Shown here: positions 42,281 to 51,608 of the stretch, piece after piece
Layout of the letters: every line of letters begins with the position of its first letter
How positions within the stretch are numbered: position 1 is the stretch's first letter
Origin: Cyclobacteriaceae bacterium
Lineage (GTDB): Bacteria; Bacteroidota; Bacteroidia; Cytophagales; Cyclobacteriaceae
Assembly: GCA_025808415.1 (NCBI GenBank)
Contig: CP075525.1
Span: 1,287,501 to 1,351,500 of the forward strand
Reading direction: 5' to 3'
DNA length: 64,000 nt
Translations under genes and position numbers: made by a program
The notes under the pieces: model-generated
The model's input: the letters and a program-made list of their open reading frames with translations, nothing else
Database searches by the model: none
Told to the model about the DNA's origin: nothing

Positions 42281-42610
42281 CTACTTCTTAGTAAGATCCC
42301 AATAATTCGGCTCTGGTTTGTCGGTTAGCTGGTTCCAGATGTCGGGGGTAACGCGGTGGCCGCTTAATGTGCGCAGTTCACGGTTGTAAACTTTTACGAT
42401 GGGGTTGAACGTAACATCAGGCGTGATAATCGTGTAGGTCTGTTCTGTACCTTCTTTTGGAGGATCAGTTTCCAGTATAGTTTCCAGTTTGTTATGCATG
42501 AGTAACTGAATAAGAAAATCGGCACGGCTTTTAGAAATACCCGTTTCAATAATGCGGAAAGTCTTGCCGTCAATTTCTTTGGTGGGGTGTTGGAATTTAT
42601 CAAGTGCCAT
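42281..42610 (-). CDS. Conserved hypothetical protein at the end of the nuo operon
   Basis: A 109-aa soluble protein from Met 42610, whose start overlaps the nuoN stop by 1 bp (TGATG), so it is translated with the nuo genes. The sequence is mixed alpha/beta with a motif KTFRIIETGISKSRADFLIQ. It has no membrane helix and no cofactor motif. Its position suggests a role tied to complex I, perhaps assembly, but I do not recognise the family. Confidence 0.65.
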   Translation of the reverse strand: MALDKFQHPTKEIDGKTFRIIETGISKSRADFLIQLLMHNKLETILETDPPKEGTEQTYTIITPDVTFNPIVKVYNRELRTLSGHRVTPDIWNQLTDKPEPNYWDLTKK

Positions 42611-44025
42611 CAGAAAGTTTCGCAAAGGTTTTTAATGTATTCAAACACCGGACTGTAAAATCCGGTTGCCAGTATACCCGCAACACAAATCACCAAGGAT
42701 ATCCGCATCCCATAATCGCTTTTAAAAGGGGCAATCGGATTTTCATTGACATTGATAAACATGGCTTTTACGACCAGCAGGTAATAATACAACGAGATTA
42801 CCGCGTTAAGTACGGCTATCATTAAGAGTACGTAGAATCCACTTTCAGCCACTGCAGTGAATAAAAAGAACTTTCCAAAAAATCCGGCCAACGGGGGAAT
42901 GCCCGCCAGTGAAAAAAGGGCAAGCATCATTACCAGACTTAGTTGCGGATTGGTTTTGTACAACCCGTTGTAATCATCAATGGTAACTTTGCCGGATGCA
43001 TGTCCTACGGTTTGAATAACCCCAAAGGCCGCCAGGTTGGAGAAAACATAAACCACTATAAAATAAATTACCGTGGCCATACCTAATGCTGATGCGTTGA
43101 TAACGCCAAGCATAATAAACCCGGCCTGGGCAATGGAGGAAAAGGCAAGGAAGCGCTTCAGGTTTTGCTGCCGGATGGCAAACAGGTTACCGATCGTCAT
43201 GGTAAGGATGGCGGTAGCGTAGAGCACATCCTGCCACAGCATTTGAATGGAATTAAACACCGTGAACAATACGATAACCAAAATGAAAATGGCGGAGCCT
43301 TTGGAAATAACGGATAAGTATGACGTAACATTGGTTGGGCTACCTTCATACACATCGGCTGTCCATAAATGAAAGGGAACAATACTAATCTTAAAAGCAA
43401 GCCCGGAGAAGAAGAAGATAAAGCCTAAAATATTCATAACAGAATCCGATAGCTGGAACGATTCAAAATACAGGTTTCCGTTAGCTGCGAATAATACAGA
43501 AATACCAAAGAGCAGGATAGCAGATGAAAAGGCCGATGAAAGAATTAGCTTAATGCCCGCTTCTGCCGATTTGGTCTTGAATTGTTCGTACGAAGCCAAT
43601 GCCGCAATGGGAATGGTGGTTAGTTCTAACCCAAGATAAAACATAAGAAAGTGCCCAGAAGAGATCATGTAACTTACACCAATCAAACTCGAGAACGTAA
43701 GCATATAAAACTCTGAGGAGCGATCGTTGTATAATTCCTGGCTGAGCCAGTTCACGCTTTGTAAAATGATGAGCAACACACCGATGTTAAGAATGTTCTT
43801 CATGAACATGCGAAGCGGATCGGTTACATACATGCCCCCGAACAACGAGCCCGATTCGGCTGGTAAAAATCCAATAATGGTTACAGCAGCCACCAATATT
43901 GCAGCAATAAAGTTTATTTTCTTCTTACCATCATCAGGCAGAGCGATTTCAAAAATCAATAATAGCAATACGACAGCCACCAAGGCCCATTCGTGTCGCA
44001 TAATCATGAGTTCATTCAGACTCAT
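42610..44025 (-). CDS. nuoN: NADH-quinone oxidoreductase subunit N
   Basis: An antiporter-like membrane subunit of complex I that takes part in proton pumping; 471 aa (usual about 480). It has about 13 to 14 membrane helices, the Lys/His-containing helices FKISIVPFHLWTADVYEGSP and the typical FLAFSSIAQAGFIMLGV. It is the last nuo subunit gene. An 80-bp gap with a palindrome separates it from nuoM, and it overlaps the small gene at 42610 by 1 bp. Confidence 0.93.
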   Translation of the reverse strand: MSLNELMIMRHEWALVAVVLLLLIFEIALPDDGKKKINFIAAILVAAVTIIGFLPAESGSLFGGMYVTDPLRMFMKNILNIGVLLIILQSVNWLSQELYNDRSSEFYMLTFSSLIGVSYMISSGHFLMFYLGLELTTIPIAALASYEQFKTKSAEAGIKLILSSAFSSAILLFGISVLFAANGNLYFESFQLSDSVMNILGFIFFFSGLAFKISIVPFHLWTADVYEGSPTNVTSYLSVISKGSAIFILVIVLFTVFNSIQMLWQDVLYATAILTMTIGNLFAIRQQNLKRFLAFSSIAQAGFIMLGVINASALGMATVIYFIVVYVFSNLAAFGVIQTVGHASGKVTIDDYNGLYKTNPQLSLVMMLALFSLAGIPPLAGFFGKFFLFTAVAESGFYVLLMIAVLNAVISLYYYLLVVKAMFINVNENPIAPFKSDYGMRISLVICVAGILATGFYSPVFEYIKNLCETF

Positions 44026-44046
44026 ATTTTTTAATTTACGATTTTT

Positions 44047-44110
44047 GATTGATGATTTTAGATTTTAAGATCTTCACAAATCCGAAATCTAAAATCTAAA
44101 ATCATCAATC
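44047..44110. repeat. Palindromic repeat between nuoM and nuoN
   Basis: Arms 44047-44071 (GATTGATGATTTTAG...) and 44087-44110 (ATCTAAAATCTAAAATC...) pair over 24 nt with one bulge, around a 15-nt loop. The right arm overlaps the nuoM stop and its last codon. It would form a strong hairpin between the two messages. It resembles dispersed Bacteroidota palindromes. Confidence 0.65.
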
Positions 44111-45580
44111 TAATATTACCCCCAGGCTTTCCATAATTATATCCGAAAGCCACAAGGGTGCAATACCTATAATCAAAATAGCCACGATCAACGTAACGGT
44201 TGCCAGCCTTTCATACCAGGTGGCATCCTTAAGATGATGGTACTCCTGGTTTTTAATCGGCCCCATCAGTAATCCACCCACAACCCTGAGAATATAAACG
44301 GCTGTAACCACAATAGAAGAAATGGCAATGATGGTGATCACCCGATGAAACATATCCGGATGCTGGAACGCGCCCACAAAAATCGTCATCTCGGCAACAA
44401 AACCGCTCAGCCCGGGTAAACCGAGTGAAGCCAAACCCGCGATAACATAACACACCGATAAGAAAGGTAACACCTTCATCAATCCACCCATTTCATGCAC
44501 AATACGGGTGTGTGTTCGTGAATACAACATGCCGATCAAGGCAAAGAAAAGTGCGGTCATCAATCCGTGCGAAATCATTTGAAGCACCGCCCCATTGCTG
44601 GCGGTTTTATTCAGCATCAGTAAAGCAAACAATACCAACCCGCAATGGCTTACGGAAGAATACGCATTGATGTATTTTAAGTCAGTTTGTGCAATCACAC
44701 CCAATGCGCCATAGATCACCGAAATGGAAGTAAGAATTAAAAATATCCAGGCCATATCGTTGGCGGCTTGTGGCATTAAGTAGATGGCTACTTTCAAACA
44801 ACCATATCCGCCAAGCTTCATTAATACTCCTGCATGCAGCATGGAAACGGCAGTGGGTGCGGAGCTGTGACCATCAGGCGACCAGGTGTGGAAAGGAAAC
44901 AACGCACCTATCACGCCAAAGCCAATGAAGGTGAGTGGAAAGAAAATGCGTTGCATTTCCATTGGGAAATTTTGGTTGGCCAGGTCAATGATGTTAAAGC
45001 TGTGCGAACCGTTTACATCGGAATGGAAATAGATACCGAGTATACCGACAACCAACAGGGCAGACCCGGCCATCAGCATCAGCGTAAGCTTCATGGCACT
45101 GTATTCTTTCTTGCCACTGCCCCAAATGCCGATCAACAAATACATCGGGATAACCGCCAGTTCAAAGAATAAGAACATCACAAATAGGTCAAGGGAAATG
45201 AAAAACCCAAATACACCGGTGGCAAGAATGATCAGGGAAGCAAAAAATTCTTTGGCCTGATCTTTTACTTCCCAACTGGCAAAAACCCCGGTGAAGATTA
45301 CTATGGAAGTCAGCAGGATCATGGCTACGGAAATACCGTCTACACCATAATCAAATGAAATATGCAAACTGGGGTACCACTCCAACCGGTTACCAAATAA
45401 AACGGTTTCTGTATTTCCGGCAGACCGTTCTTTCAGAAATTCATACAACAGATAGAAAGATTGAACAAGTTGAATGCTCATGCCCGTTGCTGACAGTGTT
45501 TTAACCTGCTGCGCATTACGCGCGAACATAACTGCTAGTGCAGTAAGGGCAGGAATAACAATGAGGGGTATCAGCAACAT
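44105..45580 (-). CDS. nuoM: NADH-quinone oxidoreductase subunit M
   Basis: An antiporter-like proton-pumping subunit of complex I, 491 aa (usual about 500). About 14 membrane helices. The conserved motif FPFHTWSPDGHSSAPTAVSM with its Lys-rich neighbours and YSSVSHCGLVLFALLML identify it as NuoM. It starts 4 bp after the nuoL stop. Its end lies inside a palindromic repeat. Confidence 0.93.
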   Translation of the reverse strand: MLLIPLIVIPALTALAVMFARNAQQVKTLSATGMSIQLVQSFYLLYEFLKERSAGNTETVLFGNRLEWYPSLHISFDYGVDGISVAMILLTSIVIFTGVFASWEVKDQAKEFFASLIILATGVFGFFISLDLFVMFLFFELAVIPMYLLIGIWGSGKKEYSAMKLTLMLMAGSALLVVGILGIYFHSDVNGSHSFNIIDLANQNFPMEMQRIFFPLTFIGFGVIGALFPFHTWSPDGHSSAPTAVSMLHAGVLMKLGGYGCLKVAIYLMPQAANDMAWIFLILTSISVIYGALGVIAQTDLKYINAYSSVSHCGLVLFALLMLNKTASNGAVLQMISHGLMTALFFALIGMLYSRTHTRIVHEMGGLMKVLPFLSVCYVIAGLASLGLPGLSGFVAEMTIFVGAFQHPDMFHRVITIIAISSIVVTAVYILRVVGGLLMGPIKNQEYHHLKDATWYERLATVTLIVAILIIGIAPLWLSDIIMESLGVILD

Positions 45581-45584
45581 AATC

Positions 45585-47486
45585 TCAGGTGTTTGTAAAA
45601 ATCATTACCAATACGATAAGAATAACCCCCGATAAAAATATATAGGCGTAATGCTGTAGTTGCCCTGATTGCAGGCCCTTGATTTCCTTTGAGACCCAGT
45701 TGGTGGCTGAGGCAGTAAAGTCCATGAATCCATCAATCATGTGCTTATCGAACCAGGCAATAGGCCGTGAAATTAAATTGAAAATAATTTTCCTGGTGAT
45801 GAAAAGGTAAATTTCATCGATATAGAATTTCCGAACCGCTGCGTGATAAAGTGCGCCAAATGTGTTGGATATTTTTTCAGGTAGTACAGATTCTTTTTTA
45901 TAAAAGCCCCACGCCACAGCAATACCCAAAATAGCTACTGCAATGGAGATGATGGCGACTGTTACATTGAGATGTGCATGTAGTGGTTGGTTGTCAGATG
46001 ATACGAAGTTTCCGAAGGGAATGAATCCGGTAAATATGGATCCAATTGCTAACACGATCATGGGTATGAGCATAAGTGCCGATGATTCGTGTGGGTTGTG
46101 TTCATAGTTTCGTTCATTGCCCCAGAATACCAGAAAGTATAAACGGAACATATAAAATGCGGTGAGCCCTGCGGCTAATGTGGCAATGCCAAAATAAATG
46201 GGATTTGAAGCGAAGGCTGCCGCAAGAATTTCATCCTTGCTAAAGAATCCGGCAAACGGAGGAATTCCCGCAATGGCCAAACAAGCTATTAAGAATACGA
46301 TGTGGGTAATGGGTTGATGCTTTCGCAGATTGCCCATTTCACGGATATCATTTTTGTGAATTGCATGAATGATGCTACCGGCCCCAAGAAACAATAAGGC
46401 TTTAAAGAAAGCATGGGTAAACAAATGAAACATCGAGGCTGTAAAACCAAGGCCATCGCTGCCATAACCTGATACACCAAGCGCCAGCATCATATACCCG
46501 ATTTGCGACATGGTGGAAAAGGCAAGTATCCGTTTGATATCGGTTTGGGTGCACGCAATGATAGCCGCGAACAAAAGCGTGAAAGCACCAATGAAGGCCA
46601 CGGCATCCAGCGCTTCAGGAGCATGAAAGCTAAACACCGGAAACATGCGTGCTACCAGAAACACACCGGCTACAACCATGGTAGCAGCGTGTATCAAGGC
46701 AGAAACGGGAGTTGGCCCTTCCATGGCATCAGGCAGCCAGATGTGTAATGGAAACATAGCTGATTTACCTGCACCGCCCATGAAGATGAGTATGAGCGCC
46801 CAGGTAAGAACGGACAATCCCATAAAGGAGATTCCAGTCATACCGGCAATGGTGGCATTTTCTGGATTAGTGATTTCGGTAAAGTCAAATGTACCCGTGT
46901 AGTAGGAGAGCAGGAGAATACCAACAAGAAAGCCAAAGTCGGCAAAGCGAGTAACGATGAATGCTTTTTTTGCGGCAGCAACTGCCTCAGGTTTATCGTA
47001 ATAATATCCAATGAGCAAATAAGAAGAAACACCCACCAATTCCCAGAACATATAGAGTTGAAACAAATTGGTAGCCACCACCAATCCCAGCATGGAGAAG
47101 CTGAAAAGGGAAAGGAAGGAAAAGTATCGAACAAATCCTTTTTCGCCTTGCATGTAGCCCATGCTGTACAAAAATACCATCAAGGAAACTGTAGTGATCA
47201 CTACGAGCATCATTACCGAAATGGGATCCAGTAAAATACCCATATCAATTTGCAGGGTTTCGGTAAACCGAAGCCATGTAAAGCGAACTGGAATTAATTT
47301 TTCGTAAGAAGATGATTGAAAGAAATAGTTGTATGCTGTGAGCCAAGCCAGTACAGTAGCAACTCCGATACTTATCGTAGCCAGCCAACCGGCCAGCCAT
47401 TGAGGAAGTTTGTTACTCAATAGTCCATTTAAAACAAACACGGTAAGCGGAAGTATCAGAATGAATATGGTAACAGAATAACCCAT
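45585..47486 (-). CDS. nuoL: NADH-quinone oxidoreductase subunit L
   Basis: The largest antiporter-like subunit, with the long lateral helix that braces the pump module; 633 aa (usual about 610-640). Key segments are FPLHIWLPDAMEGPTPVSAL, FSTMSQIGYMMLALGVSGYG and the C-terminal helix HL (about 520-560). Start 2 bp after the nuoK stop, stop 4 bp before nuoM. Confidence 0.94.
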   Translation of the reverse strand: MGYSVTIFILILPLTVFVLNGLLSNKLPQWLAGWLATISIGVATVLAWLTAYNYFFQSSSYEKLIPVRFTWLRFTETLQIDMGILLDPISVMMLVVITTVSLMVFLYSMGYMQGEKGFVRYFSFLSLFSFSMLGLVVATNLFQLYMFWELVGVSSYLLIGYYYDKPEAVAAAKKAFIVTRFADFGFLVGILLLSYYTGTFDFTEITNPENATIAGMTGISFMGLSVLTWALILIFMGGAGKSAMFPLHIWLPDAMEGPTPVSALIHAATMVVAGVFLVARMFPVFSFHAPEALDAVAFIGAFTLLFAAIIACTQTDIKRILAFSTMSQIGYMMLALGVSGYGSDGLGFTASMFHLFTHAFFKALLFLGAGSIIHAIHKNDIREMGNLRKHQPITHIVFLIACLAIAGIPPFAGFFSKDEILAAAFASNPIYFGIATLAAGLTAFYMFRLYFLVFWGNERNYEHNPHESSALMLIPMIVLAIGSIFTGFIPFGNFVSSDNQPLHAHLNVTVAIISIAVAILGIAVAWGFYKKESVLPEKISNTFGALYHAAVRKFYIDEIYLFITRKIIFNLISRPIAWFDKHMIDGFMDFTASATNWVSKEIKGLQSGQLQHYAYIFLSGVILIVLVMIFTNT

Positions 47487-47488
47487 GG

Positions 47489-47806
47489 TCAGTTTTTCAT
47501 TTTATCAACTTCTTCCACATCAATAGAACGAATATTTCTATACAGATTAATGAATATAGCTATGGCCACGGCTGCTTCAGCGGCAGCAATGGCAATAATA
47601 AACAAGGCAAAGAAGTGACCTTCAATCTGGTTGGGGAAAAGGTACCGGTCGAAAATCACAAAGTTGATATTCACTGCATTCAACATGAGTTCAACACCAA
47701 TCAACATAGTCACCAGGTTACGCCTGGTAAGAAAGCCATAAGCGCCAATAAAAAACATGGTAGACGTAACCATCAAAACATGTGATATGGGTACATGCTC
47801 CATCAT
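47489..47806 (-). CDS. nuoK: NADH-quinone oxidoreductase subunit K
   Basis: A small three-helix membrane subunit of complex I, 105 aa (usual about 100). It carries the conserved acidic residue in the second helix (NLVTMLIGVELMLNAVNINF) used in proton transfer. Its start overlaps nuoJ by 4 bp and its stop lies 2 bp before nuoL. Confidence 0.94.
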   Translation of the reverse strand: MMEHVPISHVLMVTSTMFFIGAYGFLTRRNLVTMLIGVELMLNAVNINFVIFDRYLFPNQIEGHFFALFIIAIAAAEAAVAIAIFINLYRNIRSIDVEEVDKMKN

Positions 47807-48318
47807 GATTTTGTTGCGTTACGTTTAGCGATAACGATAGCGCCAACCATAGCGGCCAATAATAAAATACTGATTACCTCGAAGGGAAGCACATACCCAC
47901 CCGCCTTGTAACCCAGCAAGCGTTCACCAATAACACTTACAGTTGCTTCGGCTAAAGGCTCAGTACCTAAAACAAATTCATGATTGGTTAATATAAATAG
48001 CGTAAGTACCAACCCACCTAATGCAAGCGTTGCTGTAATGAATACTTTGCCCCAGGCTGGCTTTTCAAGTTTCTCATTAATGTGGGTGGTTAATAAAATG
48101 GAGAAAATGATCAACACCACAATACCACCGGCATATACGATAAGCTGAACGGCCGCTAAAAACTGGTAGTCGACCATAAAATATAACGCGGCTGTTCCGG
48201 CCAATGCAAAAAGCAGGTAAACAGCAGCGCGAAGAATTCTCCGGCTGGTAACGGCCAGCAGGGAGAAGATGATCATCACTCCTGAAATGGTGTAAAATAT
48301 AATTGCGCTCGTTGCCAT
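47803..48318 (-). CDS. nuoJ: NADH-quinone oxidoreductase subunit J
   Basis: A five-helix membrane subunit of complex I, 171 aa (usual about 165-185). Typical motifs are YFMVDYQFLAAVQLIVYAGG, then IVVLIIFSILL. It overlaps nuoK by 4 bp and touches nuoI by 1 bp, indicating tight coupling. Confidence 0.93.
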   Translation of the reverse strand: MATSAIIFYTISGVMIIFSLLAVTSRRILRAAVYLLFALAGTAALYFMVDYQFLAAVQLIVYAGGIVVLIIFSILLTTHINEKLEKPAWGKVFITATLALGGLVLTLFILTNHEFVLGTEPLAEATVSVIGERLLGYKAGGYVLPFEVISILLLAAMVGAIVIAKRNATKS

Positions 48319-48794
48319 TATTTAATGCCGTCCATAATTTTAGAACCAGGATTATTCAAGACTTTGGTCAGTTTTGACCTATCAAAAACTGCGTGTTCAA
48401 ATGTATTGGCCATTACAATGGCATCGGTGGGGCAGGCAGGTATGCACAAACCACACATGGTGCACATTTGTAAGTGATAAACGAAGGTGTCCAGCGCCTT
48501 TACTTTTCTTCCGTCTACATCCACGCGTTTATGGATAATTTCAATGGTTCCGTTCGGGCAGGCCACTTCACATGCCGAACAGCCCGTGCATTTATGTTCA
48601 TTGTTTTCATTGTGCAAAAGCACCACCTCGCCACGAAAGCGTTCGAACATCTTTAATGTCTCACGGTTTTCAGGATATTGTTGGGTAATGATTTCTTTTG
48701 GATGGGTAAAGTAATGACCTGTCACCCTAAGCCCGGTAACGAGTGACTTTAGTCCGGAGAAGATTTCCTTAAAGTAGTTTACTATACTTTTCAT
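48318..48794 (-). CDS. nuoI: NADH-quinone oxidoreductase subunit I (two 4Fe-4S clusters)
   Basis: The peripheral-arm subunit carrying clusters N6a and N6b; 158 aa from Met 48794 (the frame opens at 48809). Two four-cysteine motifs are visible: CTGCSACEVACP and CTMCGLCIPACPTDAIV. It passes electrons toward NuoB. Because nuoEFG are absent from this cluster, NuoI is the likely entry point for electrons from an external donor such as ferredoxin. It ends touching nuoJ; a palindrome separates it from nuoH. Confidence 0.94.
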   Translation of the reverse strand: MKSIVNYFKEIFSGLKSLVTGLRVTGHYFTHPKEIITQQYPENRETLKMFERFRGEVVLLHNENNEHKCTGCSACEVACPNGTIEIIHKRVDVDGRKVKALDTFVYHLQMCTMCGLCIPACPTDAIVMANTFEHAVFDRSKLTKVLNNPGSKIMDGIK

Positions 48795-48816
48795 TTTTAT
48801 ATCAATCAAGCTACTG

Positions 48817-48856
48817 GCTTTTAGCTGCGAGCTGCTGGAAACTGGCAGCTAAAAGC
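48817..48856. repeat. Palindromic repeat between nuoH and nuoI
   Basis: Arms GCTTTTAGCTGC (48817-48828) and GCAGCTAAAAGC (48845-48856) pair perfectly around a 16-nt loop. A further partial copy, AGCTAAAA, follows. It fills the 68-bp gap between nuoH and nuoI and would form a hairpin in the transcript. The AGCTTTTAGCTG word recurs in dispersed Bacteroidota repeats. Confidence 0.65.
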
Positions 48857-48862
48857 TCATAG

Positions 48863-49948
48863 CTAAAAATGCCAACCCATCAAACTCAAAAATGCCATCA
48901 GCACAATGTTCATCAAATTTATCGGCAGTAAATATTTCCATTCCAAGGTCAATAATTGATCAATGCGTAACCGCGGAAATGTCCACCGAAACCACATCAT
49001 TAGAAAAATCATAAAACCAACTTTGCCAAAGAACCACACAATGGGAGGAATAAAATCCATCACGACATTAAACCCTTCCCATGTTCCGATGTGAAAGGGC
49101 ATCCAGCCTCCCAGGAAAACAGTTGCGCCAATACCCGCCACAATAAACATGTTGGCAAACTCAGCCAGAAAGAAAAACGCGAATTTCAATCCGGAATACT
49201 CGGTATGAAATCCTGCAGTTAATTCCGATTCTGCTTCTGCCAAATCAAATGGCCCGCGGTTGGTTTCTGCAGTGCTGGCAATCAAAAAAATCAGGAAGGC
49301 AATCATGGCCGGGATGTGACCTTTAAAAATCCACCACCCATCGGCCTGCGATTCTACAATGACACTGAGTTGCAAGCTTCCGGTAAGTACCACAATGGTG
49401 AGGAGTGATAAGGCAACCGAAAGTTCATAGCTGATGATCTGTGCACCGGAGCGCATAGCACCAATCAGTGAATATTTATTGTTGGATGACCATCCGGCTA
49501 ACAAAATTCCAATTACACCCAATGATGAAACGGCAGCTATATATAAAATACCAATATCGAAATCGATAGCGTGCAAACCTTTGGCAAACGGTAGGGCGGC
49601 AATAGCCATAAAGGCTGCGATCATGATAACGAAGGGTGCAAGGTTAAACAAAAATCTGTCAGCGTCTTTGTTTATCAGGGGTTCTTTCAGCAGAAGTTTG
49701 ATAACATCAGCCAGCGTTTGCGCAGTTCCCCATTTCCCTACCCGCATCGGGCCAAGTCGTTGCTGGATAACAGCGCTTACTTTTCGCTCGGCATATACAA
49801 GCACTAATCCCAACACGGCAAACAGCAACATGAATGTAATCCCCACCAACACCATTTCCAGTATCACTACGGTGGCTGGCTCAAATCGCTCAGATAATCC
49901 TTCATGGATGGCGCGCGTGAGGTAGGAAAAGTCGTAGAGCCACTTCAT
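48863..49948 (-). CDS. nuoH: NADH-quinone oxidoreductase subunit H
   Basis: The membrane subunit that, with NuoB and NuoD, forms the quinone site; 361 aa (usual about 330-350). Eight or so helices. Conserved motifs are VYAERKVSAVIQQRLGPMRV, RGPFDLAEAESELTAGFHTE and MMWFRWTFPRLRIDQLL. Its start lies 1 bp after the nuoD stop, then a 68-bp gap with a palindrome precedes nuoI. Confidence 0.94.
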   Translation of the reverse strand: MKWLYDFSYLTRAIHEGLSERFEPATVVILEMVLVGITFMLLFAVLGLVLVYAERKVSAVIQQRLGPMRVGKWGTAQTLADVIKLLLKEPLINKDADRFLFNLAPFVIMIAAFMAIAALPFAKGLHAIDFDIGILYIAAVSSLGVIGILLAGWSSNNKYSLIGAMRSGAQIISYELSVALSLLTIVVLTGSLQLSVIVESQADGWWIFKGHIPAMIAFLIFLIASTAETNRGPFDLAEAESELTAGFHTEYSGLKFAFFFLAEFANMFIVAGIGATVFLGGWMPFHIGTWEGFNVVMDFIPPIVWFFGKVGFMIFLMMWFRWTFPRLRIDQLLTLEWKYLLPINLMNIVLMAFLSLMGWHF

Positions 49949-49949
49949 G

Positions 49950-51068
49950 TTATCGGTCTATATCGGGTATTACTAAATCTATGGTCGACATAATGGCAAC
50001 GAGGTCGGCAATTTTACAGCCCTGTGCCATGTGGTTGAGCGCTGATAAATTACTGAAGCCGGGTGAACGGAATTTTAAGCGGTACGGACTTTTTTGACCT
50101 TCGCTTATGATGTACACGCCAAATTCACCTCGCGCAGTTTCAACTTTCTGATAAAACTCTCCTTTGGGTAATTTGATTACTGCCTTGGTTGGGGCTTTGT
50201 ATGGTCCTTCCGGGATGTTGTCGATCAGTTGTTCAACAATAGAAAGCGACTCCCACATTTCATCAATGCGACATTGGTAACGGGCATAGCAATCTCCCTC
50301 GGTACGAAGTATCTCTTTGAATTCAACTTTATTGTAAGCGCTGTAGGGATGATGCTTTCGTACATCGCAGGAAAATCCGGAGGCGCGCCCGGTGGGGCCT
50401 GTTACACCAAAAGAAATGGCGTCTTCCTTTGAGAGTTTACCAATGCCCATGGTACGCTGACGGAAGATGACATTGTTGGAGAGCAGGTCATCGTATTCCG
50501 GTAATTTCTTTTTGAAATGGGCAATAAAATCCTTTGTGCGTTTTTGGAAGTTAGGATGGATGTCGAACATTAACCCGCCCGGTACATTGTAGTTCATGGT
50601 TAAGCGGGCGCCACAGGTTTCTTCAAAAATATCCGTGATCATTTCCCGATCGCGAAAGCCGTAAAGAAATGTGGTGATAGCCCCTAAGTCCATCCCCATT
50701 ACACCCCACCATAGCTGGTGTGATGATAGCCGTGTAAGTTCAGCAATAATGGTGCGAATAACTTTTACACGTTCCGGAACTTCCAGTTGAAGGCCTATTT
50801 CCACGGCCAGGCAAACCGCTTCGTTGTTGATGTGGCACGAAAGGTAATCCATCCTGTCCGTAAGGTGTACGATTTGCTGATAGCTGTCGTGTTCGCACAT
50901 TTTTTCGATAGAACGATGGATATAGCCAATGTGCGGCTCAACATTCCGTATAATTTCACCATCCAGCGAAAGCACCAGCCGCAATACGCCATGTGTTGAT
51001 GGGTGCTGCGGCCCCATGTTGATGAAGTACTCCTGCGATTCGAGTGGTTTGGTGATTACATCTTCCAT
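49950..51068 (-). CDS. nuoD: NADH-quinone oxidoreductase subunit D
   Basis: The 49-kDa peripheral subunit that lines the quinone pocket; 372 aa from Met 51068, chosen because the family begins near this point and the frame's extra 20 residues overlap nuoC. Signatures are YFINMGPQHPSTHGVLRLVL, HIGYIHRSIEKMCE and GGRARDIF-like conserved C-terminal DLVIPDIDR. NuoC and NuoD are separate here, unlike the fused NuoCD of E. coli. It overlaps nuoC by 1 bp and is 1 bp from nuoH. Confidence 0.94.
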   Translation of the reverse strand: MEDVITKPLESQEYFINMGPQHPSTHGVLRLVLSLDGEIIRNVEPHIGYIHRSIEKMCEHDSYQQIVHLTDRMDYLSCHINNEAVCLAVEIGLQLEVPERVKVIRTIIAELTRLSSHQLWWGVMGMDLGAITTFLYGFRDREMITDIFEETCGARLTMNYNVPGGLMFDIHPNFQKRTKDFIAHFKKKLPEYDDLLSNNVIFRQRTMGIGKLSKEDAISFGVTGPTGRASGFSCDVRKHHPYSAYNKVEFKEILRTEGDCYARYQCRIDEMWESLSIVEQLIDNIPEGPYKAPTKAVIKLPKGEFYQKVETARGEFGVYIISEGQKSPYRLKFRSPGFSNLSALNHMAQGCKIADLVAIMSTIDLVIPDIDR

Positions 51069-51526
51069 CAATAGGCAATCATGTTTACGGGATCGATATA
51101 ATCTTTTCGCAACGGATGGCCCACCCATTCATCGGTGAGCAACAATCTTCTCAGGTCGGGATGGCTTTTGAAAACAATCCCATATAAATCGAATATTTCA
51201 CGTTCATGAAATTCGGCTGTACGCCAGAGATTACACACGGTATCCACTTCCGGATTTTCCCGTGAACTTATTTTGGCTTTTACCACCAGCACATGGTTAA
51301 GTGTGGTGGATTTTAAATGATAGACTACTTCCATGTGTTGTGGCCAATCAACACCGGTTTGACAAAAGAGATAGTCGAAAGAAGTTTGCGGATTGGATTT
51401 GAGTTCGGAGAGGAAGGTGTAAGCTTTTTCAGCAGGAACAACGGCTTGTAAGTATTGAGTGCCCTGCGCTAGTTCAGCTTCAGGTTCTCGTTGCAGGATG
51501 AAATCCTTTAATGCTTCGTTATCCAT
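51068..51526 (-). CDS. nuoC: NADH-quinone oxidoreductase subunit C
   Basis: The 30-kDa peripheral subunit, 152 aa (usual 150-200). The family motif FHEREIFDLYGIVFKSHPDL, then RRLLLTDEWVGHPLRKDY, is clear. It overlaps nuoD by 1 bp. Upstream, an 82-bp gap to nuoB contains two hairpins. Confidence 0.93.
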   Translation of the reverse strand: MDNEALKDFILQREPEAELAQGTQYLQAVVPAEKAYTFLSELKSNPQTSFDYLFCQTGVDWPQHMEVVYHLKSTTLNHVLVVKAKISSRENPEVDTVCNLWRTAEFHEREIFDLYGIVFKSHPDLRRLLLTDEWVGHPLRKDYIDPVNMIAY

Positions 51527-51540
51527 TTTATCAAAATTTT

Positions 51541-51602
51541 CATCCTGAGCTTGTCGAAGGATGATACAAAATTCCGTCAGGTTTCGACAGGCTCAACCTG
51601 AC
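51541..51602. repeat. Two REP-like hairpins between nuoB and nuoC
   Basis: Hairpin 1 (51541-51563) pairs CATCCT with AGGATG around GAGCTTGTCGA. Hairpin 2 (51576-51602) pairs GTCAGGTT with AACCTGAC around TCGACAGGCTC. The loops are inverted near-copies of each other (GAGCTTGTCGA and TCGACAGGCTC), so the two hairpins are mirror-image copies of one dispersed REP-like element common in Bacteroidota. Confidence 0.7.
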
Positions 51603-51608
51603 ATTGGG

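Noticed and set aside
49434..49925. 163-codon plus-strand frame opposite nuoH
   Set aside because: Shadow of nuoH, whose conserved motifs are unmistakable.
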